This document shows, one piece after another, positions 50,985 through 59,908 of a DNA stretch of 64,000 nt. The DNA is from Clostridiales bacterium. GTDB lineage: Bacteria; Bacillota; Clostridia; Christensenellales; Borkfalkiaceae. The translations under genes and the position numbers were made by a program. The stretch covers positions 1 through 64,000 of the forward strand of contig SVIG01000005.1 in assembly GCA_015071005.1 (NCBI GenBank), written 5' to 3'. Below the pieces are notes generated by a model that was not told the DNA's origin, did not search any database, and worked only from the letters and a program-made list of their open reading frames with translations. Numbering within the stretch: position 1 is the first letter of the stretch; the number at the start of each line of letters is the position of its first letter.

Positions 50985-52247
50985 ATGAAAACGACACAGG
51001 AAATCTTAAAAGCCGCAAAGGCGGCGGCGAGCGGACTTTCCATTCTCTCGCCTCAGCAAAAAAACACCGCGCTTTTGGCGATGGCGGACGCGCTGGAAGA
51101 AAATGCGGCGGCGATTCTTGCCGCGAATGCGTTGGACGTTGAAAACGCAAAAGGCAAGCTCCCCGACGTTATGATCGATAGACTGCGCTTGGACGAAAAG
51201 CGGATTGCAGGCATGGCGAAAGGAATTCGCGAAGTGGCGGCGCTTCCCGACCCGATCGGTACGGTCTTGGAAGAATCCACTCTTTACAACGGACTTTCCG
51301 TCACCAAAAAACGCGTACCTCTTGGAGTGATCGGCATCATCTACGAAAGCCGTCCCAACGTAACCTCGGACGCAGGCGCGCTGTGCTTCAAAAGCGGTAA
51401 CGTTTGCGTATTGCGTGGGGGCAGGGACGCGTTCAATTCCTCTTTCGAGATTATTCGCGTGATGCGTGCGGCACTTGAAAAGCAGTCGCTTAACCCCGAT
51501 TTTATCAATATTGTAGAAGACGTTTCCCGCCAAAGCGCAACGGAGCTGATGACGGCGGTTGGGTACGTAGACGCACTCATTCCGCGCGGCGGTGCAGGCT
51601 TGATCCGCGCTTGTGTGGAAAACGCAAAAGTCCCCTGCATTGAAACGGGTACGGGTATTTGTCACGTGTACGTGGACAAAGCGGCGGATATCGAAAAGGC
51701 ACTCAATATTATTGAAAACGCAAAAACCTCGCGCCCGTCAGTATGTAACGCGGAAGAGGTATGTTTGGTACACGAAAAAATTGCCAGCACCTTCCTTCCC
51801 CTGCTTGAAAAACGGCTTTGCGCGAACCGCGAAGAAAAGGGCTTGGCAGCCGTAGAGCTGCGTTGCGATGCGCAGGCTTTGGAAATTTTACCTAATTGCA
51901 AAGCGGCGAATGAAAGGGATTTCGACACCGAGTTTTTGGATTATATCTTGGCGATAAAGGTGGTCAAATCGGTGGACGAAGCGATCGCGCACGTGAGCGC
52001 GCACTCTACTCACCATAGCGACTGTATTGTGAGCGAAGACGAGAGCGCGTTAGAAAAGTTTGCGCTTTGTATCGACAGCGCGGCGGTGTATTTGAACGCG
52101 TCCACACGTTTTACGGACGGCGGCGAGTTTGGTAAGGGCTGTGAAATCGGGATTTCCACGCAAAAATTACACGCACGCGGACCGATGGGCTTGGAAGAAC
52201 TTTGTTCCTATAAATATATCGTGCGCGGAAACGGTCAAACTCGGTAA
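50985..52247 (+). CDS. proA: Gamma-glutamyl phosphate reductase
   Basis: 420 residues, aldehyde dehydrogenase fold. Substrate/NADPH segments [30 protein letters not shown], the cysteine in [14 protein letters not shown], and the end [36 protein letters not shown]. Second step of proline synthesis. Two nucleotides after proB. Confidence 0.98.
   Translation: MKTTQEILKAAKAAASGLSILSPQQKNTALLAMADALEENAAAILAANALDVENAKGKLPDVMIDRLRLDEKRIAGMAKGIREVAALPDPIGTVLEESTLYNGLSVTKKRVPLGVIGIIYESRPNVTSDAGALCFKSGNVCVLRGGRDAFNSSFEIIRVMRAALEKQSLNPDFINIVEDVSRQSATELMTAVGYVDALIPRGGAGLIRACVENAKVPCIETGTGICHVYVDKAADIEKALNIIENAKTSRPSVCNAEEVCLVHEKIASTFLPLLEKRLCANREEKGLAAVELRCDAQALEILPNCKAANERDFDTEFLDYILAIKVVKSVDEAIAHVSAHSTHHSDCIVSEDESALEKFALCIDSAAVYLNASTRFTDGGEFGKGCEIGISTQKLHARGPMGLEELCSYKYIVRGNGQTR
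51417..51436 (+). repeat. Dispersed motif copy in proA
   Basis: GGGGGCAGGGACGCGTTCAA, read as RGGRDAFN at a conserved place where other ProA proteins have a similar Gly-Gly-x-x-Ala. Confidence 0.5.
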
Positions 52248-52283
52248 ACAGTTCCAGCAAATTTAGCATTTAAGGAGTTTATT

Positions 52284-53084
52284 ATGGCGAAATATAAAAT
52301 CGGTTTTATCGGCTGCGGAAACATGGGCGGCGCGCTCGTGACCGCGGCAGCAAAAAGCGTTGACGGTGCAAAGATTGCCGTTTGCGATTTCGACAAGGCA
52401 AAAACGGACAAATTTCATAAGGAATACGGCGCGGTAGTCACGGACGCAAAAGACATCGCGAAAAATGCGGATTTCGTGCTTCTTGCGGTAAAACCGCAAG
52501 TGATGGCGAGCGCGATTGCGGATTTCGCCAGCGAATTACAAGCACGCACGGACGTAACGGTGATTACGATTGCAGCAGGCCTGTCCATTTCGGCAATCCG
52601 TTCCTTTATCGGTGCGGACTTACCCATGATTCGCATTATGCCCAATACCCCCGTCGCCCTTGGCGCAGGCATGATTTTGTACACGCTTGCAACCGTGGAT
52701 GCGGCGGTAGAAACGGAATTTTTGTCTATTTTTGAAAAAGCGGGTGTATTCGATAAAATTCCCGAAGACAAAATCGACGCAGGCAGCGCCCTTTCGGGCT
52801 GCGGACCGGCGTTTGTGTACGCGTTTGCGGAAGCACTCGCAGACGGCGCGGTGGAATGCGGCGTACCCCGTGATAAAGCGGCTTTGTATGCGGCGCAAAC
52901 CTTGCTCGGTGCGGCGGAAATGCTCTTGGAATTCGGTCATCCCGCCGACTTAAAAGACGCGGTTTGTTCCCCTGGCGGCACAACGATTGCAGGGATTCAC
53001 GCCTTGGAAGCGGCAGGCTTCCGCGGCGCGACCATCGACGCGGTGACGGCGGCGTATAAACGCACTTTGGAACTTAAAAAATAA
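52284..53084 (+). CDS. proC: Pyrroline-5-carboxylate reductase
   Basis: 266 residues. Rossmann motif IGFIGCGNMGGALV, VLLAVKPQVM, IRIMPNTPVALGAGM and the C-terminal SGCGPAFVYAFAEALADGAV...SPGGTTIAGIHALE. Last step of proline synthesis. Completes proBAC. Confidence 0.98.
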   Translation: MAKYKIGFIGCGNMGGALVTAAAKSVDGAKIAVCDFDKAKTDKFHKEYGAVVTDAKDIAKNADFVLLAVKPQVMASAIADFASELQARTDVTVITIAAGLSISAIRSFIGADLPMIRIMPNTPVALGAGMILYTLATVDAAVETEFLSIFEKAGVFDKIPEDKIDAGSALSGCGPAFVYAFAEALADGAVECGVPRDKAALYAAQTLLGAAEMLLEFGHPADLKDAVCSPGGTTIAGIHALEAAGFRGATIDAVTAAYKRTLELKK

Positions 53085-53094
53085 TTCGTATTAT

Positions 53095-53140
53095 AAAAAA
53101 GCCCGACGGCAAATGCCGTCGGGGCGGTGCACCACCGCCG
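53095..53140 (+). other. Structured region after proC
   Basis: CCCGACGGC-AAAT-GCCGTCGGG directly followed by GGCGGTG-CA-CCACCGCC. Two GC-rich hairpins without a T-run. Confidence 0.5.
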
Positions 53141-53195
53141 ACAAGCTTCGGTGGCTAATATTCCCATCATTTTACGAAGAAATAACAAGAAAAAC

Positions 53196-53225
53196 AAAAG
53201 GGCAGCCCGATGGGCTGCCCTTTTT
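53196..53225. terminator. Bidirectional terminator between proC and the 124-aa gene
   Basis: AAAAGGGCAGCCC-GAT-GGGCTGCCCTTTTT. Confidence 0.9.
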
Positions 53226-53229
53226 CTCT

Positions 53230-53604
53230 TTATAGTTTGATTCCGAAAAAGTCAGGTTTTCCGCTTGCAAGCTCCTTGCACAAAAGGCTTGCTACAAACG
53301 CGCGCTTTTCCGCATACGTGGGCTTCGAGAAAATATGCTTCCACTTAAACGCCCTATACTCCTTTTTGAAAAGGTATTTCAAGGACGGGAACTGAAATTC
53401 CCCGTTTACGCAAACGACGATATGAATCTCTTGCGCGCCCGAAACCTCTCGCCAATCGAAAAAATCCTTACCCTTTTTGTAGCGGCAAATATATACACAG
53501 CTGCTATCTCCGCCCTTTTGATAGAAGTACTCGAAGGTAAACCCCTTATCCAAGAACGGCGCGGTGAGTTTTTTGATTGTTTCCGAAGCCACAGTTTCGT
53601 TCAT
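53230..53604 (-). CDS. Conserved-looking small protein of unknown function
   Basis: 124 residues, MNETVASETIKKLTAPFLDKGFTFEYFYQKGGDSSCVYICRYKKGKDFFDWREV... Soluble, mixed alpha/beta, with a GKDFFDWREVSGAQEIHIVVCVNG core. No motif recognised. It starts 21 nt after alaS; a dispersed motif copy covers its ribosome binding site region and start codon. Confidence 0.7.
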   Translation of the reverse strand: MNETVASETIKKLTAPFLDKGFTFEYFYQKGGDSSCVYICRYKKGKDFFDWREVSGAQEIHIVVCVNGEFQFPSLKYLFKKEYRAFKWKHIFSKPTYAEKRAFVASLLCKELASGKPDFFGIKL

Positions 53605-53619
53605 CGCGTACCTGCCCTG
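53600..53619 (-). repeat. Dispersed motif copy at the start of the 124-aa gene
   Basis: Minus-strand CAGGGCAGGTACGCGATGAA containing the start codon; the GGGCAGG could serve as ribosome binding site. Confidence 0.6.
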
Positions 53620-53625
53620 CCTATT

Positions 53626-55455
53626 TTATTCCAAAACTGCTTTAATTCGGCGCAAACCGCTGCCGCAGCTTTGTTCCTTTTGAATCTTAAATTTGCCGAG
53701 CTTGCCCGTCGATTCCACGTGCGGACCACCGCAAATTTCTTTCGAAAAATCGCCGATAGTGTACGTCTTTACCACTTCGCCGTACTTGCTTTCAAATAAC
53801 CCCGTAAACCCTTCCGCTTTCGCTTCGTCGAGTGAGATTTCCTTCATCACAACGGGGATATCCGCTTTAATAACTTCGTTGACCATATCTTCCACCGCTT
53901 TGATTTGCTCCGCAGTCATAGGTTGAGGAAGATTGAAGTCAAAACGCAAGCGTTCTTCGGTGATATTCGAGCCCTTTTGGTTGACGTCGGGCGAGCACAC
54001 CTTTTTCAGCGCCGCATGGAGCAAGTGGGTCGCCGTGTGAAGCGCCGTCGTTGCTTCCTTATGGTCGGCAAGACCGCAAGCGAATTTTTGCTCGCTGCCT
54101 GCTTTACTCTTGTTTTGGTGTTCCTCAAACGCCGCCTTGTAGCCGTCGATATCCACGGTAAAGCCGCGTTCTTTCGCCATTTCGTCCGTGATTTCTACGG
54201 GGAAACCGTAGGTATCGTACAAACGGAACGCCTGCTTACCGCCGATGACCGTTTCAGGTACGTAGTCGGGGTTTTGTTGGCTCATAAACGCGTTCTTGCG
54301 TTCGATGCCGCCGATGCACTTTTCAAATTCCTTCAAGCCCTGTTGCAAGGTTTTAGTGAATTTCCCTTCTTCCTTTGCAAGCTCTTCCGCAATCTTTTCA
54401 CGATTGATATTCAGTTCGGGATAAACGTCCTTATAATACTCGATAAACGCTTCCGAAATCTTGGAAAGACTGCCTTCGGGAAGGTTGATTTTTCTTCCGT
54501 AGCGTACCGCGCGGCGAATAATTCTTCTCAAAATATAGCCTTGGTCGGTATTCGAAGGCACGATTCCCTTTTCATCGCCGAGCATAAAGGTCGCCGTACG
54601 GCAATGGTCGAGCAATACGCGGAAGGACTTCGTCGTCTCTTCGTCGTCGTTGTAGTTCTTGCCCGTAAGCTCCGCAATCACCTTAATCGCGTTTTCGAAA
54701 ATGTCCGTTTCATACACGCTCGATTTACCGTTCAAAACGCAAAGCGCACGTTCCAAGCCCATACCCGTGTCCACGTTCTTTTGCGAAAGCTCGGTGAAGC
54801 TCCCGTCCGCTTGCTTGTTAAAGCGCATAAATACGTCGTTCCAAATTTCAAGGAATGCGCCGCAGTTGCAGTCGGGATTGCAGGTGGGCGAACACTTGGG
54901 TTTGCGGATGACGAACATTTCCGTATCCGTACCGCAAGGGCCGGTCAAACCGGCAGGTCCCCACCAGTTATTTTCACGGGGCATGAAATAGATATTTTCT
55001 TTCTTAATCCCTGCCTTTTCCCAAAGCGCCGCCGCCTCGTCGTCGCGAGGAAGCGTGTCGTCGCCGCCGAATACGGTGACCGCGATTTTATCCGCAGGAA
55101 TGCCGAGATATTTTTCGCCCGTCAAGAATTCATAGCTCCAAGGGATCATTTCTTCCTTGAAATAATCGCCAAGCGACCAGTTGCCAAGCATTTCAAAGAA
55201 AGTACAGTGTCTTTCATCGCCAACGTCGTCAATATCGCCCGTACGCACGCATTTTTGTACGTCGCAAAGACGTTTGCCCGCAGGGTGTTTTTCGCCCAAA
55301 AGATAAGGCACGAGCGGATGCATACCTGCCGTCGTGAAAAGTACGGTAGGATCGTTTTCGGGAATCAAGGACGCGGAAGGAATCACCTTGTGTCCTCTAT
55401 CCTTAAAAAAGCCGAGATACATTTCTCTTAAAGATTGTCCAGTATACGTTTTCAT
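53626..55455 (-). CDS. alaS: Alanyl-tRNA synthetase, short form without C-Ala domain
   Basis: 609 residues, against about 870 for standard bacterial AlaRS. The aminoacylation domain (SLREMYLGFFKDRGHKVIPSASLIPENDPTVLFTTAGM), the tRNA-recognition part and the editing domain (TALHTATHLLHAAL and CGGPHVES) are all present. The protein stops cleanly after CGSGLRRIKAVLE, where the DHHA1/C-Ala domain would start. No downstream remnant of that domain is seen, so this is a natural short form rather than a frameshift. Promoter TTGACA-18-TATAAT. Confidence 0.95.
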   Translation of the reverse strand: MKTYTGQSLREMYLGFFKDRGHKVIPSASLIPENDPTVLFTTAGMHPLVPYLLGEKHPAGKRLCDVQKCVRTGDIDDVGDERHCTFFEMLGNWSLGDYFKEEMIPWSYEFLTGEKYLGIPADKIAVTVFGGDDTLPRDDEAAALWEKAGIKKENIYFMPRENNWWGPAGLTGPCGTDTEMFVIRKPKCSPTCNPDCNCGAFLEIWNDVFMRFNKQADGSFTELSQKNVDTGMGLERALCVLNGKSSVYETDIFENAIKVIAELTGKNYNDDEETTKSFRVLLDHCRTATFMLGDEKGIVPSNTDQGYILRRIIRRAVRYGRKINLPEGSLSKISEAFIEYYKDVYPELNINREKIAEELAKEEGKFTKTLQQGLKEFEKCIGGIERKNAFMSQQNPDYVPETVIGGKQAFRLYDTYGFPVEITDEMAKERGFTVDIDGYKAAFEEHQNKSKAGSEQKFACGLADHKEATTALHTATHLLHAALKKVCSPDVNQKGSNITEERLRFDFNLPQPMTAEQIKAVEDMVNEVIKADIPVVMKEISLDEAKAEGFTGLFESKYGEVVKTYTIGDFSKEICGGPHVESTGKLGKFKIQKEQSCGSGLRRIKAVLE

Positions 55456-55489
55456 AAAATTTTCCTTTATGGGATTGATTTTCTTTTAC

Positions 55490-55519
55490 ATTATAAATGT
55501 AAAACCTCGCTTTTGTCAA
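55490..55519 (-). promoter_or_regulatory. Promoter of alaS
   Basis: On the minus strand TTGACA - 18 bp - TATAAT. Confidence 0.75.
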
Positions 55520-55560
55520 GCAATAGGCGCAGTATAGCCGAAAAAATTTTATAGTATGTT

Positions 55561-55590
55561 AAAAGAGCCGACCACAGTCGGCTCTTTCTT
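55561..55590. terminator. Terminator of the LRR lipoprotein gene
   Basis: AAAAGAGCCGAC-CACA-GTCGGCTCTTT with T/A runs on both sides. Confidence 0.8.
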
Positions 55591-55599
55591 TGTCACCAC

Positions 55600-57009
55600 T
55601 TAATATTGATAATTTCCATCCGCGCAAACAATTTGTTTTGCCGGTACGCGTCGATTCCAAAGCTCATCATTACGCCAAATTGCTTCCCATTGCGCCACAG
55701 TGCCGTTAAATTTGATTTCCCGCAAATTTTCACACCCACTAAACGCATAATCCTCTATTTTCGTCACGTTGCTGCCAATCGTTGCCCTTGCCAACTGCTC
55801 ACAATCCGAAAAAGCACTTTCTTTAATCGTCGTCACCGTTTCAGGTATTACGATTTCTTCTAAAGCCGAACAAAACCAGAACGTTTGAATGTCAATCACG
55901 GTCACTCCGCTTGGAATCGTCACTTGGGATAATTGTTTACAGTACATAAACGCCTGCGCGTCAATTCGTGTAACCGTAGAAGGAATCACTACTTCTACCA
56001 AGTTTTTACATTCTTGAAACGCACGTTCGCCAATTACCGTGACCCCTTCGGGGATAACCACTTTCGTTATATTGTTGCAGTTCGCAAACGCATCGTAACG
56101 GACTTGCGTCACGGGATACTCGTTATATTGCGCAGGAATTACGATTTCCGTATCCTCGCAAGTACCAATGTCCGACACCGCATACGCATTCGCGCCGTTG
56201 ATATATTCAAATTCCAAGCCTTCGCTTGCGGGTTTCGGCTGCACCACTTCTTCGCCGCCTTCTTCATTCCCTTCGGATGAATCTTCTTCCCAAGGCAACG
56301 TACCGATGCTTGCATCGCCGTAGGAAATCACAAAATAGACGCAATCCGTTCTTACCAATTCCCCTTCTTCCTCAATCGTTCTATAAGTATATTCATAATC
56401 ACAGGAATAAAGCCTTCCGTCTACGTACTTCAACTGTACCCAGGTACTTACATTATCCCTTTCCATGATATACGTGTACATACCGTCATCGAATTCAAAT
56501 TGCGAATACATTGGCATGAAACTTTGTACAAAAGGGGTATCGAAATAATACTCCGTCACATCCCCCAATATGGCATTAACACCGCAATCAGTCTCGATCT
56601 CCCATTCTTCATCGTTCTGTTTGGTCCATTCGACCATTACACCGTCCTGCTCAACGATATATTCTTCAATAGCAATGGGCTCGTCGACGGGAATAATCTT
56701 TCCCTCATCTTCATAACAACCCGTCGAGCGCCCTTCTAAGAAACGATAAGCTTTTCCGTCCGCGATTTCCAAAACGCCGCTACCTGCTTCCGTCATAGAA
56801 AGTTCATTCAAATGAGCCTCCTGGCTTATTTCAAATCTGATCGTGGCGTTCATCGTAGAAGCGGTATCTTCAAGCGCCTGTACCCATGCCGCCTCATCTG
56901 TCAACTTCTCGCCCTTAACACCGCCTTTTTTGCCGCCGCAAGCGGTAAGCCCAAGCGAACCTACCATGCCAACCGCTAATACAATCGCCGCAATTCTCTT
57001 GCTTCTCAT
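55600..57009 (-). CDS. Lipoprotein with BspA-type leucine-rich repeats
   Basis: 469 residues. Lipoprotein signal ending in LTAC at about residue 24, a unique beta-rich part (about 40-255), an acidic linker (EEDSSEGNEEGGEE), and five or so LRR_5 repeats (ITKVVIPEGVTVIGERAFQECKNLVEVVIPSTVTRIDAQAF). Such repeats mediate binding at the cell surface. The gene is followed by cysS upstream on the same strand with only 19 nt between, so it may be read from the cys operon. Ligand unknown. Confidence 0.9.
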   Translation of the reverse strand: MRSKRIAAIVLAVGMVGSLGLTACGGKKGGVKGEKLTDEAAWVQALEDTASTMNATIRFEISQEAHLNELSMTEAGSGVLEIADGKAYRFLEGRSTGCYEDEGKIIPVDEPIAIEEYIVEQDGVMVEWTKQNDEEWEIETDCGVNAILGDVTEYYFDTPFVQSFMPMYSQFEFDDGMYTYIMERDNVSTWVQLKYVDGRLYSCDYEYTYRTIEEEGELVRTDCVYFVISYGDASIGTLPWEEDSSEGNEEGGEEVVQPKPASEGLEFEYINGANAYAVSDIGTCEDTEIVIPAQYNEYPVTQVRYDAFANCNNITKVVIPEGVTVIGERAFQECKNLVEVVIPSTVTRIDAQAFMYCKQLSQVTIPSGVTVIDIQTFWFCSALEEIVIPETVTTIKESAFSDCEQLARATIGSNVTKIEDYAFSGCENLREIKFNGTVAQWEAIWRNDELWNRRVPAKQIVCADGNYQY

Positions 57010-57028
57010 TTTTTCTTTACTCCTTGTT

Positions 57029-58477
57029 TTAGTTTTTTATCAATTCATAGCCCGTTTTGCTATCTTTTACCGAGTAACCCATTTCCGCAAGCTTTGCTCG
57101 AAGCTCGTCGCTCTTCGCCCAATCACGGTTTTGTCTTGCTTCCCAACGCTCCTGCGCCACCGCTTGCACGTCCGCGGGGATTTCCACCGCCGTTTGCGCT
57201 TCGTACCAAGCCTTATATTCCTTTGCATTTTTCGTAAAGAATCCGAGCAACTTATACGTCGTGCGGATTTGCACCGCAACGCTAAGCGCCGTGAACATAC
57301 TCCCCGTCTTGCCTTCGGAAAGCCATTTTTTAATATCCTTGAAATACCCGAAAAGGTTGGAAAGGGCAAGCGCGGTGTTGAAATCGTCGCTCATACAAGC
57401 GTTGAATTCATCTTCCACCTTTTGCGCATAATCCGCCGCGCGCGCAACGTCTTCGCCGTCCACCGTAAGCTCCATCCCCTTAAATTTCATCATCACGTCT
57501 TCAATGACCGCGAGCAAGGAATAAAAATCGTATAAATGCTTTTCCGCATCGGGAAATAAATCGTTCGTGATATTGATGTCGTTGCGGTAGTTCGTTTGCA
57601 ACAGCGCGAATTTCACCGCTTCGTCGGAATACCTTTCAAGCAGTTCTTCCAAGAGCAAGGAATTGCCGAGAGACTTGCTCATCTTTTGACCGTTGACCTT
57701 GATAAGACCGTTATGCGTCCAATATTTTACAAACTGTTTGCCCGTCAAAGCTTCCGTTTGCGCGATTTCGTTTTCGTGGTGGGGGAAAATCAAATCCCTG
57801 CCGCCGCCGTGGATATCAATTTGTTCGCCGAACGCCTCTCTATTCATTGCCGAGCATTCGATATGCCAACCGGGTCTACCCTTACCCCAAGGGGATTCCC
57901 AATAAATTTCGCCCGCCTTTGCGCTCTTCCAAAGCGCGAAATCGTACGCGTTTTTCTTCTCGTCGTCGTTGTCCACACGCACGCCGTCGAGCGCATCTTC
58001 AAGATTGCGGTTGGAAAGCTTGCCGTACCCGGGGAAGGACGCAACGTCGAAATACACGTCCCCGTTTTTCGTGGGATACGCGTGTCCTTTTTCAATGAGT
58101 TTAGAAACAAACTCAATAATATTTTCGATATTTTCCGTCGCTTTGAGCCAAACGTCGGGATCATCCACGTGGAATTTTTCCATAACGCCATTGATGTTTT
58201 CAATCATCTTCGCCGCATACTCGTCCGCGGGGATCCCCGTTTCGTGAGATTTTGCGATAATTTTATCGTCGACGTCCGTGTAGTTGCGCGCGTAGGTCAC
58301 GTCGTAGCCGAGCTTTTTCAAATACTTACGCATAATATCGTAAATGAGCGCTTGGTAGCCGTGCCCAATATGCGCTTCGCCCGACACCGTAATGCCGCAC
58401 GCGTACATTTTTACCTTATTCCCTTCCAAGGGAACAAATTCTTCCTTCCTCTTCGTCAGCGAATTGTAAATTTTCAT
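57029..58477 (-). CDS. cysS: Cysteinyl-tRNA synthetase
   Basis: About 482 residues from MKIYNSLTKRKEEFVPL. MYACGITVSGEAHIGHGYQALIYD holds the zinc Cys and HIGH motif; KMSKSLGNS follows; WHIECSAMNREAFG and GGGRDLIFPHHENEIAQ complete the zinc/active site. Its ribosome binding site (AAGGAG) lies in the last codons of cysE. Under T-box control with cysE. Confidence 0.98.
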   Translation of the reverse strand: MKIYNSLTKRKEEFVPLEGNKVKMYACGITVSGEAHIGHGYQALIYDIMRKYLKKLGYDVTYARNYTDVDDKIIAKSHETGIPADEYAAKMIENINGVMEKFHVDDPDVWLKATENIENIIEFVSKLIEKGHAYPTKNGDVYFDVASFPGYGKLSNRNLEDALDGVRVDNDDEKKNAYDFALWKSAKAGEIYWESPWGKGRPGWHIECSAMNREAFGEQIDIHGGGRDLIFPHHENEIAQTEALTGKQFVKYWTHNGLIKVNGQKMSKSLGNSLLLEELLERYSDEAVKFALLQTNYRNDINITNDLFPDAEKHLYDFYSLLAVIEDVMMKFKGMELTVDGEDVARAADYAQKVEDEFNACMSDDFNTALALSNLFGYFKDIKKWLSEGKTGSMFTALSVAVQIRTTYKLLGFFTKNAKEYKAWYEAQTAVEIPADVQAVAQERWEARQNRDWAKSDELRAKLAEMGYSVKDSKTGYELIKN

Positions 58478-58481
58478 ATTT

Positions 58482-59141
58482 TTACTCCTTCGACTCGTAC
58501 ACGGTACGGTCCTTTCCTTCATTTTCCTTATTTTCTTGCGGTTGCCCAGACTCCAAATCTCCCGTTAACTTCGCCGCTTGCACGGCGATAATTCCCGAAT
58601 GGGTAGCGTCCTTGCCGTCAGGCGTGCGAATACGTACGATACGCCCTGGAATCCCCACGACCGTCGCATACGGCGGCACTTCCTTTAACACGACCGCCCC
58701 TGCACCAATTTTCGCGCCTTCGCCAATCACGATATTCCCAAGCACTTTCGCACCGGCGGAAATCATGACGTTTTCCATGACGGTCGGATGGCGCTTACCG
58801 CGTTCCTTGCCCGTACCGCCAAGCGTTACGCCTTGATAAATTACTACGCCCTTATGCACCTCGGCAGTCTCACCGATAACCACGCCCATGCCGTGATCGA
58901 TAAAGACTCCCCCTTCGATTTTCGCTCCGGGGTGAATTTCAATCCCCGTGAAAAAACGAGTCGTTTGACTGATGATTCGAGCAATCAGTTTTAATTTAAT
59001 TTTGTGAAAAAACCGCGCTACGCGATACCACGCGAGCGCGTGCACGCCCGAGTAGGTCAGCAAAACTTCAAAAGAGTTTCGCGCAGCAGGATCGTTTGCT
59101 TTTGCCGCTTTGATATCGGCACGAAGGTTCTTAAACCACAT
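58482..59141 (-). CDS. cysE: Serine O-acetyltransferase
   Basis: 219 residues. N-terminal helical part ([47 protein letters not shown]) and left-handed beta-helix with hexapeptide repeats ([27 protein letters not shown]). Makes O-acetylserine for cysteine synthesis. Pairing with cysS behind a T-box lets low charged tRNA-Cys raise both cysteine synthesis and tRNA charging. Confidence 0.97.
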   Translation of the reverse strand: MWFKNLRADIKAAKANDPAARNSFEVLLTYSGVHALAWYRVARFFHKIKLKLIARIISQTTRFFTGIEIHPGAKIEGGVFIDHGMGVVIGETAEVHKGVVIYQGVTLGGTGKERGKRHPTVMENVMISAGAKVLGNIVIGEGAKIGAGAVVLKEVPPYATVVGIPGRIVRIRTPDGKDATHSGIIAVQAAKLTGDLESGQPQENKENEGKDRTVYESKE

Positions 59142-59240
59142 AATCTTTCTCCTTATGGTTTAGTTATGTATTCCTTCCTTATATCTGATTCTTCTTTTTT
59201 ATTGTATTCTCATCTTTACAGCATCGCCGCGAGCAACACT

Positions 59241-59585
59241 CCGTCTCCGCGGTTTAGATACGAGCAGTTCAAGGCGAATTGAGTACGCCGCAGGGAGCGT
59301 ACTAGCCGTACGTGACCAAGGCGCACGGAATTTCAACGAAGAAATGCGCCCCGTCTTCGCGGTTTAGATACGAGCAGTTCAAGGCGAATTGAGTACGCCG
59401 CAGGGAGCGTACTAGCCGTACGTAACCAAGACGCACGGAAATTCAACGAAGAAATATGCCCCAGCTTCGCGGTTTAGATACGAGCAGTTCAAGGCGAATT
59501 GAGTACGCCGTAGGGAGCGTACTAGCCGTACGTGACCAAGGCGCACGGAAATTCAACGAAGAAATGCGAAGTATATAAGCCGCGA
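59241..59585. repeat. Three tandem 110-bp repeats with terminal inverted repeats
   Basis: Units begin with CGGTTTAGATACGAGCAG at 59249, 59359 and 59469, exactly 110 bp apart and about 95% alike. Each has GGGAGCGTAC-TAGCC-GTACGTGACCAAGGCGCACGGAAATTCAACGAAGAAATG. The outer ends are TTCGCGGTTTAGATAC and GTATATAAGCCGCGAA, an imperfect 16-bp inverted repeat. It lies in the leader of cysE, downstream of the T-box. Confidence 0.9.
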
Positions 59586-59621
59586 AAAAAGAAAAAAGAC
59601 CTTTATACTATTGTATAAAGG
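59586..59621 (-). terminator. T-box terminator
   Basis: CCTTTATAC-loop-GTATAAAGG followed by TCTTTTTTCTTTTTT on the minus strand. Confidence 0.85.
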
Positions 59622-59839
59622 CGCATTTCAACACTGTTCCACTTTACTTCAAAAAACTCAAAAAAAGTTTTTCCTCGTATGCCCGATAACGGAGGCGACC
59701 GCAGGGGATTAGCCTGACCTAATAACGCGAAAACGCACTTTCACGAAAGGAAACGTCCTGATTCCGCTTTCAGCCCACGGCGGATTCTCTCTGTATCGAG
59801 CTCTTTTTCGTTACTCTTTTCTCGCTCGGATATTCATTT
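59590..59839 (-). promoter_or_regulatory. T-box riboswitch controlling cysE-cysS
   Basis: On the minus strand: AGAGAGAATCCGCC...GGCTGAAAGCGG (stem I with AGAGAG and the GNTGAAAG motif), GTGAAAGTGCG (candidate specifier UGC, cysteine), and AAAGTGGAACAGTG (T-box sequence). The bulge UGGA would pair with the ACCA-type end of a tRNA whose discriminator is U, as in tRNA-Cys. It is followed by the terminator. Thus uncharged tRNA-Cys should allow readthrough into cysE-cysS. The T-box sequence departs from the usual UGGNACCGCG in its last bases. Confidence 0.85.
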
Positions 59840-59845
59840 TTATTT

Positions 59846-59875
59846 ATTGTAGCACACGCGCAAGCGTGTTGTCAA
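59846..59875 (-). promoter_or_regulatory. Promoter of the cysE T-box operon with palindromic spacer
   Basis: On the minus strand TTGACA - 18 bp - TACAAT. The spacer contains ACACGC-TTGC-GCGTGT, a perfect 6-bp inverted repeat (59854-59869) that could bind a repressor. Confidence 0.75.
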
Positions 59876-59908
59876 GCATTTGAAGGAATTTCCCTAAAAG
59901 ACGCACTT

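Noticed and set aside
53905-55431. 508-aa + strand ORF opposite alaS
   Set aside because: Antisense shadow; no ribosome binding site, no domains.
53626-55455. alaS as a truncated pseudogene
   Set aside because: The reading frame ends right at a domain border, catalytic and editing motifs are intact, and no leftover C-Ala coding sequence follows.
55638-55656. Further copy of the dispersed motif (CCGGTACGCGTCGA) in the LRR gene
   Set aside because: Only the central GGTACGCG is shared; too weak to count.
59241-59585. CRISPR array
   Set aside because: Period of 110 bp with near-identical units and no unique spacers; no cas genes nearby.
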